NCBI RefSeq assembly: GCF_025558485.1 | Contig: NZ_CP102930.1 | Coordinates: 3,224,001 to 3,288,000 of the forward strand | Direction: 5' to 3' | DNA from: Bdellovibrio bacteriovorus | GTDB taxonomy: Bacteria > Bdellovibrionota > Bdellovibrionia > Bdellovibrionales > Bdellovibrionaceae | DNA length: 64,000 nt | Shown here: positions 16,736-25,419 of the stretch, one piece after another | Numbering within the stretch: the first letter of the stretch is position 1 | Layout: each line of letters starts with the position of its first letter | The notes under the pieces: generated by a model | What the model was told of the DNA's origin: nothing | The model's database searches: none | Seen by the model: only the letters and a program-made list of their open reading frames with translations | Made by a program: the position numbers and the translations under genes

Positions 16736-18271
16736 ATGAAGAAGCTCGTTTTGTTGGCTGCTGCGACGGCAACTGGTTTATTCACGGCCTGTTCCAGCAC
16801 CCCGAATAAGTCTGCGGAATTTAAGTCTTATCGCAATCCCGCCAGCACAGATGAATTGATCACAGGAAGCCGGAAAGTGCTGTCGGATATTAACAATCCA
16901 CAAATCTTCAATCCGCAAACTTGCGCCAGCTTTGTAAATAAAGTGACGGACTATCTGTACTATTTGCCAGCTGATCATTTCATTCCCAAAACGCCCGGCG
17001 AACAGGAGAATCTGAAAAAATTCGGGCCTGAGGTATTGGACACCATCTTCCAGATCCGCGTGTCTTTGCATGAAAAACTACAGGCTTTTGATGCCCGCAA
17101 CGAGCTGAACAAGGACTGCATCACGGAAATCCGCGAAGGCTTCCAGTATGCGCGCTTCTCGGAAGAATACCTTTTGGACTGGTTGTACACGAACAAAGTT
17201 TACACGTTCAAAAAGACCCCGATCATGATCAATGAAAAACCCAGCACGTGGACGAATCCAAAGTTTGAAGGCTTCGAACTTAAATCCGGTGACGTGATGC
17301 TGATTCGTGGTAAGTCCTATGTTTCCGCCATGATCGCGCGTATCGCGGATGAAGAGGGCAACTTCTCTCACCTGGCGATTGTCGGTGAAGACAAAGCCGG
17401 GAAAAAGTATGTGGTGGAATCTTTGATTCAGTATGGTGTGATTGTCACTCCGCTGGAAAAATGGCGTCAGGCTGAAGATTCCCGCGTGGCTTTGTTCCGC
17501 TCTCCAGATCAGGTGGTGGCAAAGAAAGCCGCGCGCTTTATGTATGATCATGCGAAATCCGCTTTGGATAAAAAGAAGGGCATCCGCTATGACTTCGCCA
17601 TGGACGACGATGACTATTCCACGTTGTTCTGTTCTGAAGTTGTGCGTATGGCTTACGATAAGGCGACGAATGGTCAGTTCATCGTTCCAAAATATCGCAG
17701 TACTGTGACCAAGTTCAAAAACACAGACTATCCACGCAGCCTGGGTGTGACGAAGACCTCTTTGTTTGCCCCTTATGATATCGAAGTGGACCCGCGTTTT
17801 GATCTTGTTGCGGAATATCGCCATCTGCCATTGCTTCGTCAGGTGCGCATGCAGGATGCGACTTTGCAAAGCCTGTATGGCTGGATGATTGAAAAAGATT
17901 ATACATTCCACTGGGCTCCACAGCACAGTGTGAAGGCTTACTTTGCGAAGATGGTTCGTCAGTTCGGTGTGGCGAAGGACACCCTGCCTAAGTACATGCC
18001 TGTGGACAGCATCAAAACGAATGTGCAGTTTGAAGCCGTCGCCAAGGTTCTGGAAGAAAATATCTATAAGCAGGAAGCTGAGTTCTATAAAAAGAAAGGT
18101 TATCTGCCATCCTTCCAGGACATGCTGGCGATGAACGAGGCTTATCGTATTCAGGATTGTAAGTTGCATCGTGAGTATCTGGATCAAAATCGGACAGTGG
18201 ATGGAATGCCCAATGTGGATCGTTCCAAGTTCCATTGGTTCTTCTATAACAAATCCAAAAAGTGTGAATAA
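16736..18271 (+). CDS. Lipoprotein with permuted papain-like (YiiX/C92) amidase domain
   Basis: 511 residues with a lipobox ending L-F-T-A-C (~20). The middle third carries a permuted NlpC/P60-like fold as in YaeF/YiiX: GDVMLIRGKSY, the His in FSHLAIVGED, then the Cys in TLFCSEVVRMAY. His before Cys is the permuted order expected. Such enzymes cleave peptide or acyl-amide bonds, often in the envelope. The C-terminal ~150 residues are unassigned. AGGAG sits ahead of the ATG. It is divergent from the PilZ-methyltransferase and monocistronic, with its own terminator. Confidence 0.8.
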   Translation: MKKLVLLAAATATGLFTACSSTPNKSAEFKSYRNPASTDELITGSRKVLSDINNPQIFNPQTCASFVNKVTDYLYYLPADHFIPKTPGEQENLKKFGPEVLDTIFQIRVSLHEKLQAFDARNELNKDCITEIREGFQYARFSEEYLLDWLYTNKVYTFKKTPIMINEKPSTWTNPKFEGFELKSGDVMLIRGKSYVSAMIARIADEEGNFSHLAIVGEDKAGKKYVVESLIQYGVIVTPLEKWRQAEDSRVALFRSPDQVVAKKAARFMYDHAKSALDKKKGIRYDFAMDDDDYSTLFCSEVVRMAYDKATNGQFIVPKYRSTVTKFKNTDYPRSLGVTKTSLFAPYDIEVDPRFDLVAEYRHLPLLRQVRMQDATLQSLYGWMIEKDYTFHWAPQHSVKAYFAKMVRQFGVAKDTLPKYMPVDSIKTNVQFEAVAKVLEENIYKQEAEFYKKKGYLPSFQDMLAMNEAYRIQDCKLHREYLDQNRTVDGMPNVDRSKFHWFFYNKSKKCE

Positions 18272-18298
18272 TTAGGATTTGTTTTTTAAATCGATAAT

Positions 18299-18331
18299 AA
18301 GCCGCAGGCACAGGGTGTTTGCGGCTTTTCT
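18299..18331 (+). terminator. Intrinsic terminator after the C92-like lipoprotein gene
   Basis: AAGCCGCA (18299-18306) pairs with TGCGGCTT (18320-18327), followed by TTCTC and a modest T-rich stretch. Confidence 0.7.
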
Positions 18332-18415
18332 CATTTTGGACATCCATACTGGCTCCATAGTGCCTTGTTAGGCTTTTCCAAAGGGTGCAAGACGGTGCCC
18401 GAAAGGATGCGGTTC

Positions 18416-19222
18416 ATGGAGCTTAAAAGACTTTCACGCAGAGACCTTATCAAATACGGAGGCTTGGCCATTCTGGGATCAGCAGCGGCGGGCAGTGTGC
18501 TGGGCTGTTCAGAGACCAACTTCAGTAACGCTGTTGGAAGCGGCACTGACACTGGCGATGGCACCACGGGGGGAGCCTGCGGGGTGATTCCATCTGAAAC
18601 CGCCGGGCCTTATCCCGCGCACGATGACAGTGCCATCAATGTTCTTAGAATTAACGGTATCAACCGCAGCGATATTCGCAGCAGTCTGAATTCCGGTGGC
18701 TATTCCGGCACAGCCACGGCGACAGGTGTGCCTTTGCTCATTCAATTGAATTTATTGGATGTGAATTCGGCCTGCGCACCGCTGGCAGGTTATGTCATCT
18801 ATTTGTGGCACTGTGATATCAACGGGAAGTACTCGATGTATTCTTCAGGGGTGACTCAGGAAACCTATCTGCGCGGAGTGCAGCAGACTGATACAAACGG
18901 ACAGGTGGCTTTTCAGACGATTTTTCCGGGCTGCTATGACGGCCGGATGACCCATGTGCACTTTGAAATTTACCCCAGTCTGGCGGAAGCCGTGGATGAC
19001 AGCTATATTGTGCGTACTTCTCAGTTCACGTTCCCGCTGGCGACCTCCAGCTCGGTTTACAACAATGTTTCCGGGTACAGTGCCAGCAAAACCAATTTTG
19101 CCAAGATCAGTTTTGCCACGGACAATGTCTTCAGTGACGGTACGGCCTATCAGATGGCCAGTATGTCAGGAAGCTACAGCTCCGGCCTGGTGGCTACTTT
19201 AGACGTGGGGATTAAGGCGTAG
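18416..19222 (+). CDS. Tat-exported lipoprotein of the intradiol dioxygenase family
   Basis: 268 residues. The N-terminus has the twin-arginine motif LSRRDLIKYGG, then a hydrophobic stretch and lipobox S-V-L-G-C. The body is an intradiol ring-cleavage dioxygenase beta-sandwich: LWHCDINGKYS gives the first Tyr ligand, FPGCYDGR the second, and THVHFEI the His-x-His pair, so all four Fe(III) ligands appear present. Export through Tat fits a prefolded iron enzyme. Known members cleave catechols; an extracytoplasmic lipoprotein form has no obvious catabolic neighbours here. AAGGA at 18402-18406 suits either ATG 18407 or 18416. Its end overlaps the convergent next gene by 11 bases. Confidence 0.83.
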   Translation: MELKRLSRRDLIKYGGLAILGSAAAGSVLGCSETNFSNAVGSGTDTGDGTTGGACGVIPSETAGPYPAHDDSAINVLRINGINRSDIRSSLNSGGYSGTATATGVPLLIQLNLLDVNSACAPLAGYVIYLWHCDINGKYSMYSSGVTQETYLRGVQQTDTNGQVAFQTIFPGCYDGRMTHVHFEIYPSLAEAVDDSYIVRTSQFTFPLATSSSVYNNVSGYSASKTNFAKISFATDNVFSDGTAYQMASMSGSYSSGLVATLDVGIKA

Positions 19223-19679
19223 CGCTTTGATAGAAGGACGTGACAGGGGCCGCCTTGGTGTTTTTCACAGCCAGACGAATGCCGTCGTGTTCGATCTGGG
19301 TTTCAGTGCCCTCACCGTGGCCTTCTTCCGATTCATCTTTGGCGATGGCTTCAGGAAGCTGGGCTTCAATGTCTTTTAAAGAAACTTTTCCTTCGGGAAG
19401 ACGGAAATAGAACGACTGCACGCGATCATTCTTGATTTCGATGGTCGTGTCGTAGGGAATGTCACCGGTTTTAAAGAACAACAGGCTTCCGTTATTTTCC
19501 GTCTTTAAGGGCTTGCCGAAAGATTTTAGAATTTCTTTTTTCGAGGTTTTGCCCGGTTCGACAGCGGCCAGTTTTTTGGGAAGATATTTGGCTTTAAACT
19601 GAGTGGCGAATTCACCGGCTTGAGTGACGGCAGGAGCCCACAGGGTCAGACTAAAAAGCAATGTCAGGATGTGTTTCAT
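19212..19679 (-). CDS. Secreted small protein with SmpA/OmlA-like segment
   Basis: 155 residues with a signal peptide (KHILTLLFSLTLWAPAVTQA). The mature part contains VEPGKTSKKEILKSFGKP followed by beta-rich sequence, reminiscent of the SmpA/BamE-like fold (two helices then a sheet); assignment is tentative. The C-terminus is acidic and His-containing (DESEEGHGEGTE). GGAGG precedes the ATG at 19679; the frame upstream is the terminator region and not coding. Confidence 0.65.
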   Translation of the reverse strand: MKHILTLLFSLTLWAPAVTQAGEFATQFKAKYLPKKLAAVEPGKTSKKEILKSFGKPLKTENNGSLLFFKTGDIPYDTTIEIKNDRVQSFYFRLPEGKVSLKDIEAQLPEAIAKDESEEGHGEGTETQIEHDGIRLAVKNTKAAPVTSFYQSATP

Positions 19680-19689
19680 AGGACCTCCA

Positions 19690-19727
19690 AAAAACAAAAA
19701 ACCCACAACCATTAAAGTTGTGGGTTT
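19690..19727 (-). terminator. Strong intrinsic terminator of the desaturase gene
   Basis: AAACCCACAAC (19699-19709) and GTTGTGGGTTT (19717-19727) form an 11-bp perfect stem with a 7-base loop. On the minus strand it is followed by a T-rich run (complement of 19690-19700), just after the desaturase gene and before the next gene's ribosome site. Confidence 0.9.
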
Positions 19728-19743
19728 GTGTTTGAGTCAAGTC

Positions 19744-20850
19744 TTAGACGGATCTTACGTAGATTCGCCATTGTTTCATTCCCATTTGGAATTCTAATTT
19801 GGCGATTTCCATGTCCCTGCGAAGCTCTTCCAGTTTGTGATCGTAAGCTTCTTTTAGTTCCTCACGTTTGCGAGCGGCATCCAGTTTGAACTGCTCGTAA
19901 TCTTCACGCAGTTTTTTCATCTTGTTCTGCGCTTCCAGGATTTTTTCTTTCATCTGAGCCAGTTTTTCTTCCGCAAATCCGTGTTTGGTCAGTTCTGCGG
20001 CTTCTGCTTGCAGGCGCGCTTTCAGGATTTCGACATGAGAAATCTGGCGCAACTTGGTGGCAAGACCCATCAGGCTTAAGCTGCGGATCACCCATTTTGT
20101 CGGGTCCCAGTGATACCATTTGATGCCGTTGCGGTAGTCGATTTGGAATTTGTGGTGGAAGTTGTGATAGCCCTCACCATGAGTCAGCAAAGCGACAAAC
20201 CAGGAGTCACGAGCAGAGATTTCTTTGGAATAAGTTTGTTTGCCCAAAGTGTGGCACAAAGAGTTGATAAAGAAGGTGCTTTGCTGGGTCAGAGCGATAC
20301 GCAAACCGCCACCGATCACCAAGCCACCCAGCCAGGAACCCATCATCCAGCCAATCAAAGTCGGGATCGCAAAACCGGTAAGAATAGCCACTGGAACGTA
20401 GTAGTCGTTTTGGAATTTAACCATCCAGTCTTTTTCCAGATCGGGAGCCTGAATTTTCTGATTCACAGAGTCCTTGTAGAACATCCAGCCCATGTGGGCA
20501 TACCAGAATCCTTTTTCAATGCTGTAAGGATCTTTTTCGCTGTCGATGTGCGTGTGGTGGCGACGGTGATCAGAAGACCATTTCAAAGCCGAACCTTGGA
20601 ACGCGGACGCGCCAACCAAAAGGAACATGGCCTTAATAAACGGATGAGCATCATAGCTTTTATGAGAAAACAGGCGGTGATATCCAGCCGTGATCGCCAG
20701 GTTTGTTGCCGCAGCAAAAATCAAAGCAAAAAGCAGGATGTCCCATTGGAAACCGTAGAAGTAGAAATAAACGGGGGCCAGGATCAAAGTGATCAGTGGA
20801 TTCAGAACCAAGAACAGAGCCACTGGCCATTCAATTTGTTTTTTAGTCAT
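19744..20850 (-). CDS. Acyl-CoA/acyl-lipid fatty acid desaturase with coiled-coil C-terminus
   Basis: 368 residues. A membrane di-iron desaturase with all three His boxes: HRLFSH (~59), HRRHH (~96) and HNFHH (~232), plus four hydrophobic helices. It belongs to the stearoyl-CoA/Delta-9 type and introduces a double bond to adjust membrane fluidity. The core ends near residue 275; the last ~90 residues are an uninterrupted Lys/Glu/Leu-rich helix (for example KMKKLREDYEQFKLDAARKR), a predicted coiled coil not part of the usual enzyme. AGAGG precedes the ATG. It is monocistronic with its own terminator. Confidence 0.92.
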   Translation of the reverse strand: MTKKQIEWPVALFLVLNPLITLILAPVYFYFYGFQWDILLFALIFAAATNLAITAGYHRLFSHKSYDAHPFIKAMFLLVGASAFQGSALKWSSDHRRHHTHIDSEKDPYSIEKGFWYAHMGWMFYKDSVNQKIQAPDLEKDWMVKFQNDYYVPVAILTGFAIPTLIGWMMGSWLGGLVIGGGLRIALTQQSTFFINSLCHTLGKQTYSKEISARDSWFVALLTHGEGYHNFHHKFQIDYRNGIKWYHWDPTKWVIRSLSLMGLATKLRQISHVEILKARLQAEAAELTKHGFAEEKLAQMKEKILEAQNKMKKLREDYEQFKLDAARKREELKEAYDHKLEELRRDMEIAKLEFQMGMKQWRIYVRSV

Positions 20851-20899
20851 AGGGCACCTCTTACTGCTAAGTGTAACAGAGGTGCCAAGATTTCAATAA

Positions 20900-21520
20900 T
20901 TAAATAGAAAAGCCAAGGATAAATTTACCGTAAGTCCCACTCATATTGATATCTTGTTTGGGTGCGTTACCAGTCGAGTCTGTTGCGTCATCCCAATGGA
21001 AATCCTGATAGCCGATCTCAGCTCCAACTGAAAACCCAATGAGTTTGACTCCGGCCTCTAAACCGACGGAGTACGACTTGGCAGAGCCAGCAGAGAAGCT
21101 GGCTTTTTTTACGCCAAATTCCGTGACTTCATAGTCGGTTGAATGTGAAAGGCCGTATGTCAAAACAGGACCAACAAAAATCAGATTATCAATGGGTCTC
21201 CAATTAAGCAGCAACGCTGTTCGACTGAAATTAGCCTTGTGATCCTGGCCGGATTTGCTGGTGGAAAGCTCCATGTTTTCGTAGCGCAAACCTATCCCCG
21301 GAATAAAAGGAAGTGGCAAAGTTAAAATAGCATCAGCTCCCAAGCCGTATGCCGGAGTCACACTGGGGGCCGAGGTGGCGCAACTGGGGCATAACGAGTC
21401 CATATTGGGATTTGCGTTCAGTAAACCGTAAGAGACACGCGCTTCAAAAAGGTCCCGGGCAAAAACTTTTGGAGAAACAAAAAGCAGAACGGACAAAACA
21501 AAAAATAATGGCATACGCAT
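20900..21520 (-). CDS. Outer-membrane beta-barrel-like protein
   Basis: 206 residues with a signal peptide (RMPLFFVLSVLLFVSPKVFA). The mature protein alternates hydrophobic and polar residues in beta strands separated by Gly/Asp turns and ends in FILGFSI, a C-terminal hydrophobic strand as in small barrels. Two Cys (CPSC) sit in an early loop. No specific family is recognised. The start at 21520 is supported by AGGAG eight bases upstream; an earlier in-frame start would prepend non-signal residues. Confidence 0.65.
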   Translation of the reverse strand: MRMPLFFVLSVLLFVSPKVFARDLFEARVSYGLLNANPNMDSLCPSCATSAPSVTPAYGLGADAILTLPLPFIPGIGLRYENMELSTSKSGQDHKANFSRTALLLNWRPIDNLIFVGPVLTYGLSHSTDYEVTEFGVKKASFSAGSAKSYSVGLEAGVKLIGFSVGAEIGYQDFHWDDATDSTGNAPKQDINMSGTYGKFILGFSI

Positions 21521-21644
21521 AAACGAACTCCTGACAAACCACTTTAGTGTAATGTCCCCGCCGGGCTTTCTCAAAAGCCGGTCTTAAAATAAGACCTTTG
21601 TCGCACTCTCTTTTATAAGAGAATCTGCTATCTTCAATCACAGT

Positions 21645-22631
21645 ATGCTCATCGATGTTGTGCGCCCTGAAACCTGGGAAGAATTGAACGATCAAGTTAA
21701 ATCCTATTTGGGTCTGGCGCCACGGGTTCGTGCCCGTGTTTATAACGGCTTGTCACAGGCTGTGTACGAAATCTCGCAAAGCACAGCTCAGTTTATGTCT
21801 CACAAAAAAGCCATCGGGGTGATTCTGGGGCAGACCTCCGCGTTTGAAGGATTGCTGGGATACTACTACAAGGAAACCTACGAGGTTCACACCCGGTCAC
21901 ACATGCAAATCACTGATGTCAAAGAGTGGGTGGAAAGCCTGAAGAAAGACACCTGCTTCGTTCTGTTTAGTGAAGACCATCCCGTCACCGGCGAGCTGTA
22001 TCCCTTTGCCGAGGAGTTGGATCGTCTGCTGAACGAGAAAAGAATTTTCTCGTTCCGTGTCTCTCACTTTCAGCATTTCTATGACAATTCCGAGATTCGA
22101 CCGTATTCGGTTCGACTCTGTTCTTATGAGCCTCAGGCAGCGGTGGCCGTTGTCGGGGAAAGATTCCGGTCTCCATCGATGATGGCTCACAATATGAGCT
22201 GGGACGGGGTGGACTTTGTTTCTGTTCTGGAAAAATCCAGAGTGGGAAGAACTCAGAATCCTCTGTTGGTGGAGCAGGTTGAAAAAGATCTTTCTGCTGT
22301 TGCCACGCCTTATTTTCAACCCGGACAGATGCGCTTAACTGACCGGGCGGTGTGTGTGTTTAAGGACGTCAGTGCTGAAGCGCTGGCACAGACTATCTTT
22401 CAACGCCTTGGCGTGACTGCGGAGGAAGGCTGGCGTCAACTAGCGACCACCAACATGTGTCACTGGTCGGTGGTTAAAATGTTTCATCACTGGTGGGAAC
22501 CTGCTCCGAGTCTTGAAACGCTGCGCGGGTTACTGATTATCGGTTCAGATTTTTTGAACACAAAAGACTTTGCCAAGACGGTGATATCTTCGTATGAAGA
22601 TATCAAATCCCAGCAAAGTTGGAATGTGTGA
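21645..22631 (+). CDS. Unrecognised 328-residue cytoplasmic protein, coupled to recO
   Basis: No signal peptide or membrane helix. The sequence looks globular, alpha/beta. The piece FVLFSEDHPVTGELYPFAEE is faintly like the Asp-containing strand of fold-type-I PLP enzymes, but no Schiff-base Lys motif is seen, so I do not assign a function. It overlaps recO by four bases (GTGA), a translational-coupling arrangement, which suggests coordinated expression with DNA-repair protein RecO. No strong ribosome site precedes ATG 21645. Confidence 0.7.
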   Translation: MLIDVVRPETWEELNDQVKSYLGLAPRVRARVYNGLSQAVYEISQSTAQFMSHKKAIGVILGQTSAFEGLLGYYYKETYEVHTRSHMQITDVKEWVESLKKDTCFVLFSEDHPVTGELYPFAEELDRLLNEKRIFSFRVSHFQHFYDNSEIRPYSVRLCSYEPQAAVAVVGERFRSPSMMAHNMSWDGVDFVSVLEKSRVGRTQNPLLVEQVEKDLSAVATPYFQPGQMRLTDRAVCVFKDVSAEALAQTIFQRLGVTAEEGWRQLATTNMCHWSVVKMFHHWWEPAPSLETLRGLLIIGSDFLNTKDFAKTVISSYEDIKSQQSWNV

Positions 22632-23227
22632 CCCAGGCGCAGAATCGTTTTATTATCCTGAAAAAAATGAAATACGGAGAATCCGATCTGATTCTGCATG
22701 CGATTTCCGTTCAAGGGGAAAAGCTGTCCTTTATTGCGCGCGGAGCTTTAAAAAGTAAAAAGCGCTTTGGCGGCGGCGTTCTGGAGCCCACTCACTTTGT
22801 CAGCTTCACTTATAAGCAGTCCTCCGAAGAGGGCAAAATGCATGTTCTGCAAGAAGCCACTTTGGTGAATGATTTTGTCGGGCTGCGCACGGACTATGAC
22901 CGTCTGGAGCTGGCCTTGCATATCCTTGAGTGTGTCAGCAAAGTCAGTCAGGAAGGGGATAAGAATTCTGAATTCCTATTCAACCTTCTGGGCCATACTT
23001 TGCGCGCGCTTGAAAATGCGCAGGACCCCTTGGTTGTGAAGATGCATTTCTATCTGAAGTTCCTGTTGCAACAAGGGGTGGTGGATGCCGAACCGTGGAT
23101 GGCGCCGTTCCTAAAGACCAATCTGGCGGATTCCAATCAGCTCGTGTCCTACCGTCAGGTGGTCGATGACGAACTGTACAATGTGGAACAGATGGTTCGC
23201 CATTACATTGAGCATGCGACGCTATAG
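22628..23227 (+). CDS. recO: DNA repair protein RecO
   Basis: 199 residues, slightly shorter than the usual ~240. The N-terminal OB fold is clear (ILKKMKYGESDLILHAISVQ then GKLSFIARGALKSKK-like sequence), followed by an alpha-helical domain. RecO loads RecA at gaps together with RecR and binds SSB. The Cys zinc motif seen in many RecO proteins is absent. GTG at 22628 overlaps the TGA of the preceding gene; TTG at 22619 is an alternative. Its end lies three bases from the convergent Xer recombinase gene. Confidence 0.88.
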   Translation: MTQAQNRFIILKKMKYGESDLILHAISVQGEKLSFIARGALKSKKRFGGGVLEPTHFVSFTYKQSSEEGKMHVLQEATLVNDFVGLRTDYDRLELALHILECVSKVSQEGDKNSEFLFNLLGHTLRALENAQDPLVVKMHFYLKFLLQQGVVDAEPWMAPFLKTNLADSNQLVSYRQVVDDELYNVEQMVRHYIEHATL

Positions 23228-23230
23228 AAC

Positions 23231-24115
23231 TTATTTGCCTTTGCCGAGGGGATGCAGATTTTCCATCGTGCGGGCCAGTTGATCAATTCCCAAGTGAGTG
23301 TATTTCTCTGTGGCTTGCAGGCTTTCGTGGCCCAGCAGTTCTTGCAGGGTTCTTAAGTTCGCTCCGCTGCTTAACATATGTGTGGCAAAGCTGTGGCGAA
23401 GCGCATGCGGATGTAAAGGCTTCAGCAATCCCGCACGCACACCACTTTGGCGGACCATCTCATAAGCGGTTCGGGAGTTCAGGGGTTTTTCACCCAGAAC
23501 ATATTCGTTGAAGGAACTTTCCTTTTTCCACTTCGTTAAAACTTGCACAGTGAGTGAGGGCAGGGCCACGACGCGCTCTTTGGAACCCTTTCCGGTGACT
23601 CGCAAAACCTTCTGGGAAAGATGCACTTCGTTCCATTTCAGGTTGCAGGCTTCACTGACTCGCAAACCGCCGCCGTATAAAAGCAGAAACAGAACTTTTT
23701 CCCGCAGGGGAACGTTGTCTTCGGTGTCGAAGCTTTTTAAGACGGCCAGTGCCTCATCCACACTCACAAAGTGGGGCAGCTTCTTCGGGACTTTAGGGCA
23801 GGTGATCTGCAGGGAGAGGTCTTTCTCTGTCAGACTTTCCTCGAAAGCCCAGGAAAAGAAGCTCTTCAGGGTTGCGGCCTTGCGATTGCGCGAGGCCAGG
23901 GACAGGTGCGCCCAGTGGTTGAAAGCCCCTCGTGCTGTTGAAAGTAATTCGGACTCCGAAATTGATTTGGACTTAACTGAGGGATTTTCATAATCAAAAG
24001 CCTGCTTTAAATCCAGGCTGTAGTGCTTGATAGTCAAGGGCGAAGCAGACTTAATAAAAGTCATGTATTTCAGGTATTTATCTATATTTTCGGAAAGCCT
24101 GAATGCCTTCGCCAT
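23231..24115 (-). CDS. XerC/XerD-type tyrosine recombinase
   Basis: 294 residues. N-terminal SAM-like core-binding domain (~5-95) and catalytic domain (~110-290) with the full pentad: Arg in GGGLRVSEACNL, Lys in VTGKGSKERV, H-x-x-R in HPHALRHSFATHML, His in LLGHESLQATEKYTHL, and nucleophile Tyr in that same segment. The length and lack of extra domains suit chromosome dimer resolution rather than a phage integrase, and no phage genes flank it. The start may be ATG 24115 or GTG 24145. Whether it acts as XerC or XerD cannot be told from one gene. Confidence 0.88.
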   Translation of the reverse strand: MAKAFRLSENIDKYLKYMTFIKSASPLTIKHYSLDLKQAFDYENPSVKSKSISESELLSTARGAFNHWAHLSLASRNRKAATLKSFFSWAFEESLTEKDLSLQITCPKVPKKLPHFVSVDEALAVLKSFDTEDNVPLREKVLFLLLYGGGLRVSEACNLKWNEVHLSQKVLRVTGKGSKERVVALPSLTVQVLTKWKKESSFNEYVLGEKPLNSRTAYEMVRQSGVRAGLLKPLHPHALRHSFATHMLSSGANLRTLQELLGHESLQATEKYTHLGIDQLARTMENLHPLGKGK

Positions 24116-24303
24116 AGCCCTGAAAATCCCTATATTAGGGCTCACACCCTAAAAAAAAGTTAACGTCATGCATTATTTTTATTGCAAATACTACACGACC
24201 AAAGTTATAACTCAATGCGTTGTCGCGGCGTATCAAGTTGAGATATTCAAAATGAGACGCCCACCCAAGTTTAAATAAAGTACGTAAACCGAAAGGTGGA
24301 GCT

Positions 24304-25362
24304 ATGAACGAAAACAACTCAACGACTGTTTTGCCCTCTTCTCAGAATGCAAACCAAGTTATGTGGAACACAAATCAAACTTCCAAAGTGGTGGAAAACA
24401 AGACCATCGTCTATCAGTCTGAAGTGATGGGCAGTTTGATGAAGATGATCGACCGCGTAGCTCCGTCCCAGGCAAACATCCTTGTGTTGGGTGAGTCCGG
24501 TACCGGTAAAGAGTTGATCGCTCGTGCTATCCATGAGCGTTCTGGTCGTAAGAACAAACCGTTTGTTGCCATCAACTGCGGTGCTCTTCGCGAAACATTG
24601 CTTGAGTCTGAATTGTTCGGTCATGAAAAAGGTTCCTTCACAGGTGCTTACAACCGCAAGATCGGTTTGGCTGAAGCGGCTAACGGTGGGACCTTGTTCC
24701 TGGATGAAATCGGTGAATTGGATCCGGCGATTCAGGCGAAACTTCTTCGCTTCATTCAAGAGGGTGAAGTTTACCGTGTTGGTGGCAAAGACCCAATCAA
24801 AGTTGATATTCGTCTGATCTGTGCGACGAACCGTGAACTGGATCAGGAAGTGACTCGTGGCAACTTCCGTGAGGACTTGTTCTACCGTATTAACACAATC
24901 GTGGTAAGTGCTCCGCCACTGCGTCGTCGTAAGGAAGATATTCCGGCATTGGTGAATCACTTCCTGAACAATTCCCAGCACGCGTACCTGAACCGTGGAC
25001 GTTCTGTAAATGAAGAAGCGATGAAAGCTCTGGTTCGTTACGAGTGGCCGGGTAATATCCGTGAACTTCAGAATGTTTGTGAACGTTTGCAGATCCTGTC
25101 TGATGGTCACATGATCATGCTGAATGATGTCCCAGAAAATATCCGTAATGGCGAAACGGAAAAAGATGTGATTGCTTATGACCCGGCAATGACTTTGCAC
25201 GAGCTTGAAAAGCGTTACATTCTGAAAGCGTTAGCTCACTTTGGTGGCAACAAAACTCAGGCTGCAAACAACCTGGGTATTACGATCAAGACGCTTTATA
25301 ACAAACTTCATGAGTACGGCGAATTTGAAAAGTTCGCGGTTCACACAAAGCCGATGAAATAG
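24304..25362 (+). CDS. Sigma-54-dependent transcriptional activator without receiver domain
   Basis: 352 residues: ~45 variable N-terminal residues, then a sigma-54-interacting AAA+ domain (~45-275) and a Fis-type HTH at the C-terminus (NKTQAANNLGITIKTLYNKL). Walker A is GESGTGKE, the sigma-54 contact loop reads GSFTGA (one change from GAFTGA), Walker B is GGTLFLDEIGEL, and the arginine finger region GNFREDLFYRIN is intact. It lacks a phosphoacceptor domain, so activity is probably set by expression or a partner. Such proteins often drive flagellar or surface genes. AAGGTGGAG precedes ATG. Confidence 0.9.
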   Translation: MNENNSTTVLPSSQNANQVMWNTNQTSKVVENKTIVYQSEVMGSLMKMIDRVAPSQANILVLGESGTGKELIARAIHERSGRKNKPFVAINCGALRETLLESELFGHEKGSFTGAYNRKIGLAEAANGGTLFLDEIGELDPAIQAKLLRFIQEGEVYRVGGKDPIKVDIRLICATNRELDQEVTRGNFREDLFYRINTIVVSAPPLRRRKEDIPALVNHFLNNSQHAYLNRGRSVNEEAMKALVRYEWPGNIRELQNVCERLQILSDGHMIMLNDVPENIRNGETEKDVIAYDPAMTLHELEKRYILKALAHFGGNKTQAANNLGITIKTLYNKLHEYGEFEKFAVHTKPMK

Positions 25363-25376
25363 TTCTTTGACTGGCT

Positions 25377-25419
25377 GCCCGGAGTGGTTTCTCTCTCTTT
25401 CCACTCCGGGCTTTTTTTT
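25377..25419 (+). terminator. Strong intrinsic terminator after the sigma-54 activator
   Basis: GCCCGGAGTGG (25377-25387) and CCACTCCGGGC (25401-25411) form an 11-bp perfect stem, followed by TTTTTTTT. Confidence 0.95.

Noticed and set aside
17078..18235. 385-codon antisense frame over the C92-like lipoprotein gene
   Set aside because: The plus-strand gene has lipobox and catalytic motifs; the antisense frame has no start signal or domain.
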